Source: Roseateles sp. SL47 (GTDB lineage: Bacteria > Pseudomonadota > Gammaproteobacteria > Burkholderiales > Burkholderiaceae_C). From it: 64,000 nt of DNA. Of this stretch, positions 1-8,378 are shown in pieces; within the stretch, counting starts at the first letter, position 1, and each line of letters starts with the position of its first letter. The notes beneath the pieces were generated by a model. That model saw only the letters and a list, made by a program, of their open reading frames with translations, did no database searches and was not told where the DNA came from. The stretch covers positions 1,116,001-1,180,000 of the forward strand of contig NZ_CP113068.1 of NCBI RefSeq assembly GCF_026625885.1. The letters run 5' to 3'. The translations under genes and the position numbers were made by a program.

Positions 1-576
1 TCCACGACCGTCGCAGAAGCGCGTCAACGTGCGGAAGCTTCGGGCTATGACGTGCTGGGGGCCAACCGGGAACTGGCCGGCGCCGAAGTGGAGCTGGTGG
101 AGTTGGAGCGCCGCGAGCAGCGCTTGAAGACTGCCTTGGCCGCCGTCGACAAGGATTACGACTTCATCCTGATCGACTGCCCCCCCTCCCTCTCCATGCT
201 GACCCTCAACGGGCTGTGCTCAGCCCACGGCGTGGTGGTGCCAATGCAGTGCGAGTACTTTGCACTGGAAGGCCTGACCGACCTGGTGAACACCATCAAG
301 CAGATCCACGCGAACCTGAATGCTGATCTGCAAATCATCGGGCTGCTCCGCGTGATGTTTGACCCGCGCATCACCCTGCAGCAGCAGGTCAGCGAACAGC
401 TGAAGGCCCACTTTGGCGAGAAGGTGTTCGACACCGTCATTCCGCGCAATGTGCGGCTGGCTGAAGCCCCAAGTTATGGCATGCCCGGTGTGGTGTTCGA
501 TGGGGCATCCAAGGGGGCGCAGGCCTTCATCGACTTCGCCAAGGAAATGGTGCAGCGTGTGGGGTCGATGCGGTGA
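1..576 (+). CDS. parA: Chromosome partitioning ATPase ParA (5' truncated by window)
   Basis: The reading frame is open from base 1 to the TGA at 574-576, so about 191 C-terminal residues are visible and the Walker A region lies outside the window. ParA (Soj) is the ATPase that moves ParB-parS complexes over the nucleoid and so segregates new origins. The visible part has the Walker B strand (FILIDCPPSLSMLT), the GLTDLVNTI stretch and a VIPRNVRLAEAPSYG motif typical of chromosomal rather than plasmid ParA. The next gene overlaps its stop codon by four bases. parB lies 2.9 kb downstream instead of directly adjacent, which is unusual. The family call is secure. Confidence 0.95.
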   Translation, partial: STTVAEARQRAEASGYDVLGANRELAGAEVELVELERREQRLKTALAAVDKDYDFILIDCPPSLSMLTLNGLCSAHGVVVPMQCEYFALEGLTDLVNTIKQIHANLNADLQIIGLLRVMFDPRITLQQQVSEQLKAHFGEKVFDTVIPRNVRLAEAPSYGMPGVVFDGASKGAQAFIDFAKEMVQRVGSMR

Positions 577-1400
577 ATCCCACGGTAGCCACGCCCCCGG
601 GTCTCGATCTCTCCGCCCCCGCCGCAGCGCTGCGTGACCTCGCATGGCGTGCGGAACAAGCTGGGCTTAATGCCGCCGCTTCTCCACGTGAAACATTGAT
701 CGAAGGATGGTTGCTGCGCCTGTCCCCCGGCAAGGCACGCCGCTCCCGTTGCATCAACGCCCTGGGGACCACCGGCCAACTCCCCATCGATGAATTGCTG
801 GCGCGAAGCCGCCGCAGCTTTGAGCAAGCCGGCTTGCCCGTCCTGATGCGTATGACGCCCTTCAGCCAGCCCCCCGAGCTGGACGCGTGGCTGGCATCGC
901 GAGGGTGGAAGGCATTTGATCCTTCCGACGTGAAGGTGATGCCCAGCCTGGAGCTGTTGGACACTTCCGACGGCCAGGAAGCGTCGCCGCTGATGGCCCT
1001 GACGAGGGAAGCCTATGCGGACCAGGTGGGACGGCTGCGCGGGTCGACGCCGGAAGAGATCCACGGCCATGCCGAACGCCTGCGGACAGCGCCGGTGCCT
1101 CATCAGGCCTTCTGCCTGCAGGCAGACGATGGCAGCCCGCTGGCCTATGGGCAGATCGCCGTCGACGGGTCCATCGTGGGTCTCTTCGACATCATGACTT
1201 CGCCCGAGCATCGCGGTCAGGGCCATGGGTATCGGCTCTGCGCGGCGCTGCTGAGGACCGCCCGCCAGCAGGGTGCAAGCGAAGCCTATCTGCAGGTGGC
1301 GGCCGACAACACCCCGGCTCAGTCCCTGTACGCGCGGCTGGGCTTCCAGCATGCCTACCGTTATCACTACCGCAGCGACGATCCGCGCGCGTGGCCCTGA
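573..1400 (+). CDS. GNAT family N-acetyltransferase
   Basis: A 275-residue protein starting at a GTG that overlaps the parA stop (GTGA), so it is probably translationally coupled to parA. The C-terminal half is a GNAT domain: beta-4 VGLFDIMTSPEH, the acetyl-CoA pyrophosphate loop HRGQGHG and the helix YRLCAALLRTAR, then the late LYARLGFQHAYRYHYR segment. The first 120 residues look like a diverged GNAT-like half (GWLLRLSPGKARRSRCINAL), as in two-domain family members that acetylate small molecules. The substrate cannot be read from sequence. A parS-like site lies inside the coding region at 680-695. GNAT assignment is firm; the role is unknown. Confidence 0.85.
   Translation: MNPTVATPPGLDLSAPAAALRDLAWRAEQAGLNAAASPRETLIEGWLLRLSPGKARRSRCINALGTTGQLPIDELLARSRRSFEQAGLPVLMRMTPFSQPPELDAWLASRGWKAFDPSDVKVMPSLELLDTSDGQEASPLMALTREAYADQVGRLRGSTPEEIHGHAERLRTAPVPHQAFCLQADDGSPLAYGQIAVDGSIVGLFDIMTSPEHRGQGHGYRLCAALLRTARQQGASEAYLQVAADNTPAQSLYARLGFQHAYRYHYRSDDPRAWP
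680..695 (+). promoter_or_regulatory. parS: Candidate parS site (ParB binding)
   Basis: Compared with the bacterial consensus TGTTTCACGTGAAACA, bases 688-695 (GTGAAACA) match 8 of 8 and bases 680-687 (TTCTCCAC) match 5 of 8, giving 13 of 16 centred on CACGTG. It lies in the coding region directly behind parA and upstream of parB, where chromosomal parS sites commonly occur. That ParB binds here is inference from the match and the location. Confidence 0.55.
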
Positions 1401-1415
1401 ACCGGGCGCACGCAT

Positions 1416-1850
1416 TCAATCGCGCGGCGTCCAGACCTTCAGCATGATGTGGCGGGTGAAGCCCGGCACATAGTCATGGACATGGGCCATGCAGACATAA
1501 CCCAGGTGCTCCAGCAGCTCGGACACATCATCCAGCAGCGTTTCCACCAGAGCGTCGACACAGCCCCGGCGCAAGGCTTGTGCTTCCAGCTGGCGCAGAC
1601 AGTCGCCGCCCAGCCCCTGCCCTCGAAGGTCCTCCCGGACCCAGAGATAGCTCACATACAGCCGCTGGAACTCGGTGCGGCCCCAACCGCCCGCCAGCAA
1701 CTCGCCGTCCTGGAACAGCGCCACCGCGATGTCCCGGGCATCACTGCCCTGCGCCTGCTGACGTCCATGCAGCAACACACCGTGCCGGATGTCCTCCAGG
1801 ACGGCGGCCGGGACGTCCTCATCCCGGCGCCAATGCCGCTCCACCGTCAC
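1416..1850 (-). CDS. GNAT family N-acetyltransferase
   Basis: A 144-residue single-domain GNAT protein. The beta-4/alpha-3 core reads [29 protein letters not shown], with the acetyl-CoA binding RGQGLG loop, followed by [20 protein letters not shown]. The ATG overlaps the stop of argC by four bases (1847-1850), so it is the second gene of an argC-GNAT operon. ArgC belongs to arginine biosynthesis, but nothing in the sequence ties this acetyltransferase to N-acetylglutamate formation; that link is only contextual. It ends 15 bp from the convergent GNAT gene, leaving little room for a terminator. Substrate unknown. Confidence 0.85.
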   Translation of the reverse strand: MTVERHWRRDEDVPAAVLEDIRHGVLLHGRQQAQGSDARDIAVALFQDGELLAGGWGRTEFQRLYVSYLWVREDLRGQGLGGDCLRQLEAQALRRGCVDALVETLLDDVSELLEHLGYVCMAHVHDYVPGFTRHIMLKVWTPRD

Positions 1851-2791
1851 ACCAATGCAGTGGCTTCGTCCACACCCAGGTGAACGTTCATCGACTGAAC
1901 AGCGGCACCACTGGCGCCCTTGCCGAGGTTGTCCAGACGAGCCATGACCAGAATCTGTTGGTCATGGCCAAACACGAAGAGGTCGACATCATTGGTGTCG
2001 TTGTTGGCCTGGACATCAAAAAAGCCGTGCGCCAGGGTGTCCGGATCACGCAGCGGCCTCACCCGAACAAAGCGCTCACCTTCGTAATGAGCCGCCAGGG
2101 CATCACGCACCTGCTGCGGCGTGGTGCCGGCGCGCAGGTCGCTGAGATGCAGCGGCACGGTCACCGCCAGGCCCTTGTAGAAGTTGCCCACGATGGGCAT
2201 GAACACCGGCGCCACCGCCAGCCCGGTATGCGCCATCATTTCCGGGATGTGCTTGTGGGCCAGGCCCAGCGCGTATGGCCGGGGCGACGTCAGCTTGGCA
2301 TTGCCGCCGGCCTCGTACTCCGCAATCATGCTCTTGCCGCCACCGGAATAACCGGTGATGGAGGTGGCGGTGACGTGCGCATGCTTCGGCAGCAGGCCGG
2401 CATCCACCAGCGGACGCACCGCCAGGATGAAGGCCGTGGCATGGCAGCCGGGGTTGGCAATGCGCTTGGCCTGGCGGATGGCGTCACGCTGGCCGCGAGC
2501 CAGCTCTGGCAGACCAAACACCCAGCCAGGCGCTGTGCGATGCGCCGTGCTGGCATCGATCAGGCAGGTCTTGGGATTGGTGACCATGGCGGCCGCCTCC
2601 CGCGAGGCCGAATCCGGCAGGCACAAGAAGGCCACATCGGCGGCATTCAGCAGGCGTGCCCGCTCGGCGGGGTCCTTGCGCTTGTCCGCATCGATGCGCA
2701 GCAGCTCAACGTCATTCCGGCGTGCCAGATATTCATTGATGCGCAGGCCCGTTGTGCCTTCCTGTCCATCCACATACACCGCGTACTTCAT
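1847..2791 (-). CDS. argC: N-acetyl-gamma-glutamyl-phosphate reductase (type 2)
   Basis: ArgC makes the NADPH-dependent reduction of N-acetylglutamyl-5-phosphate to the semialdehyde in cytoplasmic arginine biosynthesis. I start it at the ATG ending at 2791 ([15 protein letters not shown]), giving 314 residues; upstream in-frame codons would run through the divergent hydrolase gene. This is the short ArgC subtype: it has the [11 protein letters not shown] nucleotide-binding turn, the catalytic cysteine in [10 protein letters not shown] and the [12 protein letters not shown] loop. The stop overlaps the start of a GNAT gene. No other arg gene is nearby, as is usual for dispersed arg genes in Burkholderiales. 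Confidence 0.95.
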   Translation of the reverse strand: MKYAVYVDGQEGTTGLRINEYLARRNDVELLRIDADKRKDPAERARLLNAADVAFLCLPDSASREAAAMVTNPKTCLIDASTAHRTAPGWVFGLPELARGQRDAIRQAKRIANPGCHATAFILAVRPLVDAGLLPKHAHVTATSITGYSGGGKSMIAEYEAGGNAKLTSPRPYALGLAHKHIPEMMAHTGLAVAPVFMPIVGNFYKGLAVTVPLHLSDLRAGTTPQQVRDALAAHYEGERFVRVRPLRDPDTLAHGFFDVQANNDTNDVDLFVFGHDQQILVMARLDNLGKGASGAAVQSMNVHLGVDEATALV

Positions 2792-2851
2792 CGCCGCCGC
2801 TCCTGCAAAATCCGCTGCTTGTTCAGAAAACGCGAAGCATAAGGCCAATAG

Positions 2852-3484
2852 ATGACCGCCACCCCGCGTGCGCCCGATCTCCACACCGAAGCAACACCCG
2901 ACAGGGCCGCAGAACGGCCGGGGGGAAGTGCGCCGGTCTACCTGCTGCCCGGCTGGCTCAATTCCGACCCGGACCATTGGCAGAGCCAGTGGGAACGTCG
3001 CTGGGGCGATGTCCGGGTGGAGCAGGCCGACTGGCAATGGCCCCGCCGGGGCGACTGGATGGCCCGGCTGGATGAGGTGCTGCAGCAAGACCCACGCCTG
3101 GACCAGCAGCCAGCCCTGTTGGTGGCCCACAGCCTGGGTTGCCAGTTGGTAGCCTCCTGGGCCGACCATTCGCAGCACACCGCACGGGTGGCCGCTGCGC
3201 TGCTGGTGGCCCCTCCAGACACCGAGCGGGACGACATGCCCCCCCAACTGCACAACTGGAAGCCCATCCGGCGCAGCCGCCTGCCCTTCCCCACGCTGGT
3301 GGTGGTGTCCTCCGACGACCCCTACTGCAGCCTGGAGCGCGCCAGCGGCATGGCGGCCGATTGGGGGGCCCAGATGGTGATGGCCGGGGCCCTGGGTCAC
3401 ATGAATGCGGCCAGCGGACTGGGCGAGTGGCCGCAAGGCCGCTCGCTGCTCCATAGGATCGCGGACAATCGCGCCCCATGGTGA
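2852..3484 (+). CDS. RBBP9/YdeN-type alpha/beta serine hydrolase
   Basis: A 210-residue small alpha/beta hydrolase. The oxyanion strand is [16 protein letters not shown], the nucleophile elbow AHSLGC, the acid [10 protein letters not shown] and the general base [12 protein letters not shown], which together match the RBBP9/YdeN family order. Substrates in this family are poorly known. It is divergent from argC (60 bp apart) and its last seven bases overlap the start of parB, so parB is probably translated from the same message. A second family member with the same motifs lies at 22376-23032. Family is secure, function unknown. Confidence 0.85.
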   Translation: MTATPRAPDLHTEATPDRAAERPGGSAPVYLLPGWLNSDPDHWQSQWERRWGDVRVEQADWQWPRRGDWMARLDEVLQQDPRLDQQPALLVAHSLGCQLVASWADHSQHTARVAAALLVAPPDTERDDMPPQLHNWKPIRRSRLPFPTLVVVSSDDPYCSLERASGMAADWGAQMVMAGALGHMNAASGLGEWPQGRSLLHRIADNRAPW

Positions 3485-4389
3485 CCAAGAAACCCAAGGG
3501 CCTCGGTATGGGCCTCGAGGCCCTGCTCGGGCCCAAAGTCAGCGATGCCCCCGCCCTGCGCGAGGGCGAACCCGGCGTGCTGCCTCTGACGCAGATGCAA
3601 GCCGGCAAGTATCAGCCGCGCACCCGCATGGATGAGGGCTCCTTGTACGAGCTGGCTGAGAGCATCAAGGCCCAGGGCATCATGCAGCCCATCCTGGTGC
3701 GGCCGATCACGCCCAGCGGGGCGGTCCGCTACGAAATCATCGCCGGTGAACGCCGCTTCCGGGCCGCCAAACTGGCCGGCCTCGCCGAGGTGCCGGTGTT
3801 GGTCAAGGCGGTGCCGGATGAGTCCGCCGCTGCCATGGCGCTGATCGAAAACATCCAGCGCGAAGACCTCAACCCGCTGGAAGAAGCCCAGGGCTTGCGC
3901 CGCCTGGTGGAAGAGTTTGGGCTCACCCACGAGCAGGCCGCCCAGGCGGTGGGACGCTCCCGGAGCGCGGCCAGCAACCTGCTGCGACTGCTCAACCTGG
4001 CCGACCCCGTACAGAACATGCTCATGGCCGGCGACCTGGACATGGGCCATGCCCGCGCCCTGCTGTCGCTGGATGGAGCCCACCAGATCACCAGCGCCAC
4101 CGAAATCGCGGCCAAGAAGCTGAGCGTGCGCGAGGCTGAGAAGCTGGTGCAGCGCCAGCAGGCGTCCGCCGGACGTCAGGCGCCGCTGCTGCGGGTGAAG
4201 AGTGACAAGAGCCGGGACGTCCTCCGCCTTGAGGAGGAACTGTCGGACCTGCTCACCGCGCAAGTGGAAATCCGCGTCAAGAAAAAGACCAAGCGCGGAG
4301 AACAAGGCGAGGTGGCCATCAGCTTCGGTTCACTCGACGAGTTGAACGGCTTGCTGCAAAAGCTGCGGGGCGACACCGCCGACAGCTGA
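3478..4389 (+). CDS. parB: Chromosome partitioning protein ParB
   Basis: ParB (Spo0J) is the CTP-dependent clamp that loads at parS, spreads along DNA and stimulates ParA. The protein has 303 residues. The N-terminus carries the [12 protein letters not shown] box that contacts ParA. The CTP-binding ParB/Srx domain follows ([20 protein letters not shown], then the arginine patch [13 protein letters not shown] and [17 protein letters not shown]). A helix-turn-helix ([21 protein letters not shown]) reads parS and the C-terminal part should dimerise. The ATG lies seven bases inside the upstream hydrolase gene. A short GC palindrome (4391-4402) follows the stop but lacks a T tract. Confidence 0.97.
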   Translation: MVTKKPKGLGMGLEALLGPKVSDAPALREGEPGVLPLTQMQAGKYQPRTRMDEGSLYELAESIKAQGIMQPILVRPITPSGAVRYEIIAGERRFRAAKLAGLAEVPVLVKAVPDESAAAMALIENIQREDLNPLEEAQGLRRLVEEFGLTHEQAAQAVGRSRSAASNLLRLLNLADPVQNMLMAGDLDMGHARALLSLDGAHQITSATEIAAKKLSVREAEKLVQRQQASAGRQAPLLRVKSDKSRDVLRLEEELSDLLTAQVEIRVKKKTKRGEQGEVAISFGSLDELNGLLQKLRGDTADS

Positions 4390-4697
4390 ACCCCGGACGG
4401 GGATTTACCCCAGGAAGAAGCCGTCAACGCGCAGTAATCCACGCCGTTATAGAAGGGTCACGTCTTGCTATCGCGCATCGGTTCCGATGGGCGTAGCATG
4501 GACCAACAAAGCCTCGACGGCAGCACTGGCATCATCCGCTTTGCGCTGCAGGTTATGCGGCTTTGGTTCAGCATAGGCCGTTCGTTTGCTAGTACCGTAG
4601 AACCCCCACTGAAATCCTGCTGGGCTCGAATCCAGCTTTCAGGTAGTGTTCACCTCAGCAGCGGCCGGCATGAACTGGACCGTGGGACGCTGTTGAA

Positions 4698-4745
4698 TGT
4701 GGGTCACTGTGTGGCTCACCATGTAGGTCACGATGTAGATCACCG
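4698..4745 (+). repeat. 12-bp tandem repeat, 4 copies
   Basis: Four consecutive 12-mers: TGTGGGTCACTG, TGTGGCTCACCA, TGTAGGTCACGA, TGTAGATCACCG. The consensus is TGTRGNTCACSR, with the TCAC core kept in every copy, which spaces the cores just over one helical turn apart. It lies about 270-310 bases upstream of prkA. Confidence 0.8.
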
Positions 4746-4857
4746 GCGGGTGGGTGGCATTGACCACATGTTGAAGCGCAATGGATGCTTGCATCCATGC
4801 CCACCTTGGGTTGAAGTTGAGCTTGAGATTGGTGTTGAGTTCCTCCTAAGTTTCGTT

Positions 4858-4897
4858 CGTTGAGTACACGTTGAGTACACGTTGAGTACGCGCTGAG
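4858..4897 (+). repeat. 11-bp tandem repeat, 3 copies plus partial
   Basis: CGTTGAGTACA occurs at 4858-4868 and 4869-4879, and CGTTGAGTACG at 4880-4890, followed by a partial CGCTGAG. The period is close to one DNA helical turn, so a protein bound here would sit on one face of the helix. The block is about 115 bases upstream of the prkA start. Confidence 0.8.
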
Positions 4898-5012
4898 CTC
4901 GGAAAGCTCTGATGACGCCTTGAGTCATGGACGTCGCCAGAACTTCCTGGACGATGCGGGCCCTCGTCGGGCCACGCCTCGCCTCCCAAACGACTAACTG
5001 TTGGAGGTCAGC

Positions 5013-6935
5013 ATGGATGTGATCAGCCATTTCGCGGCACGGTACGAACGAAGCAAGGTCGAGGAGCTCACGCTGGAGGAATACCTCCAGGAATGCAAGC
5101 GCAACACCCTCGCCTACGCCACCGCCGCCGAGCGCATGCTCAAGGCCATCGGTGAGCCGCAGATGCTGGATACGCGCAACGACCACCGTCTGTCCCGCAT
5201 CTTCCAGAACAAGGTCATCAAGATCTACCCCGCCTTCGCCGAGTTCTTCGGCATGGAAGACGCCATCGAGCAGGTGGTGAGTTATTTCCGCCATGCGGCG
5301 CAAGGCCTGGAAGAAAAGAAGCAAATCCTCTATCTGCTGGGCCCTGTGGGCGGTGGCAAGAGCTCCATTGCGGAACGGCTCAAGCAGCTGATGGAGCATG
5401 TGCCCTTCTACGCACTGAAGGATTCCCCGGTCAATGAATCCCCATTGGGCCTGTTCGACCCGGTGGAAGATGGCCCATTGCTGGAGCGCGAGTATGGGAT
5501 TCCCCGCCGCTACCTGAACCGGATCCTCAGCCCGTGGGCGGTCAAACGCCTGGATGAATTCGGCGGTGATATCCGCAAGTTCAAGGTGGTGAAGCGTCAC
5601 CCTAGCGTGCTCAAGCAGATTGGTGTGGCCAAGACCGAGCCGGGTGATGAAAACAACCAGGACATCAGCTCCCTGGTCGGCAAGGTCGACATCCGCAAGC
5701 TGGAGACCTATGCGCAGGACGATCCCGATGCCTACAGCTATTCCGGCGGCCTGTGCCTGGCCAACCAGGGGCTGCTGGAATTCGTGGAAATGTTCAAGGC
5801 GCCCATCAAGGTGCTGCATCCGCTGCTGACCGCCACGCAGGAGGGCAACTTCAAAGGCACCGAAGGCTTCGGGGCCATTCCCTTCGACGGCATCGTGCTG
5901 GCGCACAGCAACGAGAGCGAATGGAAGAGCTTCCGCAACAACAAGAACAACGAGGCCTTCCTCGACCGCATCTACATCGTCAAGGTGCCCTACTGCCTGC
6001 GTGTGAGCGAGGAGGTGAAGATCTACGAGAAGCTGATCCGCAACTCGTCACTGGCCGAGGCCAAATGTGCCCCCGGCACGCTGAAGATGATGGCCCAGTT
6101 CGCGGTGCTCACCCGCCTGAAGGAGCCGGAGAACTCCAGCATCTTCAGCAAGATGCAGATCTACGACGGTGACAACCTCAAGGACACCGACCCGAAGGCC
6201 AAGTCGTTGCAGGAATATCGCGACTATGCCGGTGTGGATGAAGGCATGTCCGGCATCTCCACCCGCTTCGCCTACAAGATCCTCTCCAAGGTCTTCAACT
6301 TCGATTCCACCGAAGTTGCGGCCAACCCCGTGCATCTGATGTATGTGCTGGAGCAGCAGATCGAGCGCGAGCAATTCACGCAGGACGCCGAGCAGAAGTT
6401 CATCGGCTTCATCAAGGAAGTGCTGGCACCGCGTTATGCCGAGTTCATCGGCAAGGAAATCCAGACCGCTTATCTGGAGAGCTACAGCGAATACGGCCAG
6501 AACATCTTTGACCGCTATGTGACCTACGCGGATTACTGGATCCAGGACCAGGAATATCGGGACACCGACACCGGCGAGGTGTTTGACCGCTCGGCCCTGA
6601 ATGCGGAGCTTGAGAAGATCGAGAAGCCCGCAGGCATCAGCAATCCCAAGGATTTCCGCAACGAGATCGTGAACTTCGTGCTGCGGGCGCGCGCCAACCA
6701 TGCCGGCAAGAACCCGGCATGGACCAGCTATGAAAAGCTGCGCACGGTGATCGAGAAGAAGATGTTCTCCAACACCGAGGAGCTGCTGCCGGTCATCAGC
6801 TTCAATGCCAAGGCCAGTGCGGACGAAGCCAAGAAGCACGAGAACTTTGTGCAACGCATGGTGGACAAGGGCTACACGCCCAAGCAGGTGCGACTGCTTT
6901 GCGAGTGGTACTTGCGGGTGCGCAAATCAAGTTGA
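5013..6935 (+). CDS. prkA: PrkA family serine protein kinase (YeaG)
   Basis: A 640-residue PrkA/YeaG protein, close to the usual 640-645. The start is the ATG at 5013, placed by the GGAGG at 5003-5007 and by the family N-terminus (HFAARYERSKVEELTLEEYL). An AAA-like domain follows with Walker A LLGPVGGGKSS, then the PrkA C-terminal region. In enterobacteria YeaG is an RpoS-linked kinase, acting with YeaH, in nitrogen-starvation and stationary-phase responses. It heads the conserved operon prkA-yeaH-ycgB. The 139-base gap to the next gene holds hairpin repeats that may tune expression of the downstream genes. Confidence 0.95.
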   Translation: MDVISHFAARYERSKVEELTLEEYLQECKRNTLAYATAAERMLKAIGEPQMLDTRNDHRLSRIFQNKVIKIYPAFAEFFGMEDAIEQVVSYFRHAAQGLEEKKQILYLLGPVGGGKSSIAERLKQLMEHVPFYALKDSPVNESPLGLFDPVEDGPLLEREYGIPRRYLNRILSPWAVKRLDEFGGDIRKFKVVKRHPSVLKQIGVAKTEPGDENNQDISSLVGKVDIRKLETYAQDDPDAYSYSGGLCLANQGLLEFVEMFKAPIKVLHPLLTATQEGNFKGTEGFGAIPFDGIVLAHSNESEWKSFRNNKNNEAFLDRIYIVKVPYCLRVSEEVKIYEKLIRNSSLAEAKCAPGTLKMMAQFAVLTRLKEPENSSIFSKMQIYDGDNLKDTDPKAKSLQEYRDYAGVDEGMSGISTRFAYKILSKVFNFDSTEVAANPVHLMYVLEQQIEREQFTQDAEQKFIGFIKEVLAPRYAEFIGKEIQTAYLESYSEYGQNIFDRYVTYADYWIQDQEYRDTDTGEVFDRSALNAELEKIEKPAGISNPKDFRNEIVNFVLRARANHAGKNPAWTSYEKLRTVIEKKMFSNTEELLPVISFNAKASADEAKKHENFVQRMVDKGYTPKQVRLLCEWYLRVRKSS

Positions 6936-6941
6936 ATAGGC

Positions 6942-7018
6942 CCCCCCCCTACTCGCTTCGCGAGCCCCCCCAGGGGGGCGCGCACGGCGGACTGGCGGAG
7001 CCAGATCCGCGTGCACCG
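6942..7018 (+). repeat. REP-like GC-rich hairpin cluster
   Basis: Three nested palindromes lie in the prkA-yeaH gap: CTCGCTTCGCGAG, a C-run/G-run hairpin (6965-6978), and a longer imperfect stem at about 6983-7015 with the perfect inner stem CTGGC-GGA-GCCAG. This clustered layout resembles dispersed intergenic repeats of Comamonadaceae-like genomes. It could attenuate transcription or protect the upstream message. Family membership needs a genome-wide search. Confidence 0.55.
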
Positions 7019-7074
7019 CTGGGTCAATGCAGAACTGGTGGGCGGGGGATCTGAGGCTCACCTGAGGTTGTTTT

Positions 7075-8358
7075 ATGACGCTGCAACAGATCATTGATCG
7101 ACGGCTTTCGGGGAAGAACAAATCGATTGGGAATCGGGAGCGCTTCCTGCGCCGGTATCGCGATCAGATTCGCGATGCGGTGCGGCGCGCAGTGGATCAG
7201 CGCGGCATTCGGGATATGGAGCGGGGGGAAGATGTCCACATCCCCAAGCGCGATCTCAAGGAGCCTGTGTTCAGTCATGGCGACGGTGGCACCCGTGAGG
7301 TGGTGCGGCCCGGCAACAGTGAACACATCAAGGGTGATCGCGTGCCGAAGCCGCAAGGCGGTGGACAAGGTCAGGGCGGGGCCCAGGCCAGCGACTCCGG
7401 AGAAGGAGACGACGATTTTGTCTTCCACTTGAGCAAGGAAGAGTTCATGCAGGTCTTCTTTGAAGATCTGGCGCTTCCGAATCTCGCCCGCACCACCCTC
7501 GCCGAAACCCCGGAATACAAGACCGTGCGCGCCGGGTATGTCACCGACGGCACCCCCACCAACTTGCATGTGGTGCGGTCGATGCGCGGCGCCCTCGGCC
7601 GCCGGATCGCCCTGGGCATGGACAAGCGCCGCGAGCTGCACGAGCTGGAAGCCCGGCTGGAAATGCTGCAGCACGAGGACGCGACCAAACCCGACGTGAA
7701 AGCCCTGCTGGCCGACACCGAGGCGCGCATCGTGTTGCTGCGCCAGCGAATCGCCGCCATCCCCTTCCTCGACCCCATCGACCTGCGTTTTCGCAATCGC
7801 GTCAAGGTGCCTCAGCCCACCACCCGGGCGGTGATGTTCTGCCTGATGGATGTGTCGGGCTCCATGGATGAAAGCCGCAAAGACCTGGCCAAGCGCTTTT
7901 TCATCCTGCTCTACCTGTTCCTCACCCGGCACTACGAAAAGATCGATGTGGTGTTCATCCGTCACCACACCCAGGCCCAGGAGGTCGACGAGCAAAACTT
8001 CTTCCATGCCACCGAAACGGGCGGCACCGTGGTGTCCTCAGCCCTGGTCATGATGGAAGAGATCATCCGCGCCCGTTACCCCGCCAACGAATGGAACATC
8101 TACGGCGCCCAGGCCAGCGACGGCGACAACTGGCATCACGACAGTGGCCGCTGCAGGGAGTTGCTGGCAGACAAGATCCTGCCCCTGTGCCGTTATTACG
8201 CCTATGTGCAGGTGGCCGAAGCCGAGCAGAACCTCTGGGAGGAATACGCCCGGCTGGCCGAGGAGGTGCCCCACTTCGCCATGCGCAAGGCGGTGGAGGT
8301 GGCACAGATCTACCCCGTCTTCCGTGATCTGTTCAAGAAGGAAGGCGTCAGTGCATGA
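7075..8358 (+). CDS. yeaH: YeaH/YhbH family protein (DUF444, VWA-like)
   Basis: A 427-residue DUF444 protein. The N-terminus (MTLQQIIDRRLSGKNKSIGNRERFLRRY) and the following basic, glycine-rich segment are typical. From about residue 255 comes a von Willebrand A-like fold with a MIDAS-type DVSGSMDESRKDLAKRFFILLYLFL, so it probably binds a divalent metal. YeaH is the known partner of the PrkA kinase. It is the second gene of prkA-yeaH-ycgB; the next gene begins 20 bp downstream. The biochemical activity of the family is still unclear. Confidence 0.93.
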   Translation: MTLQQIIDRRLSGKNKSIGNRERFLRRYRDQIRDAVRRAVDQRGIRDMERGEDVHIPKRDLKEPVFSHGDGGTREVVRPGNSEHIKGDRVPKPQGGGQGQGGAQASDSGEGDDDFVFHLSKEEFMQVFFEDLALPNLARTTLAETPEYKTVRAGYVTDGTPTNLHVVRSMRGALGRRIALGMDKRRELHELEARLEMLQHEDATKPDVKALLADTEARIVLLRQRIAAIPFLDPIDLRFRNRVKVPQPTTRAVMFCLMDVSGSMDESRKDLAKRFFILLYLFLTRHYEKIDVVFIRHHTQAQEVDEQNFFHATETGGTVVSSALVMMEEIIRARYPANEWNIYGAQASDGDNWHHDSGRCRELLADKILPLCRYYAYVQVAEAEQNLWEEYARLAEEVPHFAMRKAVEVAQIYPVFRDLFKKEGVSA

Positions 8359-8378
8359 CAGGCCTTGGAGGGTGAACC

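Larger units (their letters stand above)
4390..5012. other. 623-base leader upstream of prkA with two tandem-repeat blocks
   Basis: No convincing gene is present; the one long open frame (4465-4863) has an unnatural composition, no RBS and no recognisable family. The stretch holds a 12-bp repeat in four copies (4698-4745), an 11-bp repeat in three copies (4858-4890) and many further TTGAG words between 4809 and 4925. The position argues for a long 5' leader or regulatory region of the prkA operon. I could not identify a reliable -35/-10 or sigma-54 promoter. Confidence 0.6.

Noticed and set aside
1847..3454. 535-residue argC frame
   Set aside because: The extra 221 residues are antisense to the hydrolase gene; the family start is the ATG ending at 2791.
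4465..4863. 132-residue open frame upstream of prkA
   Set aside because: No RBS, unnatural composition, overlaps tandem repeats, and no recognisable family.
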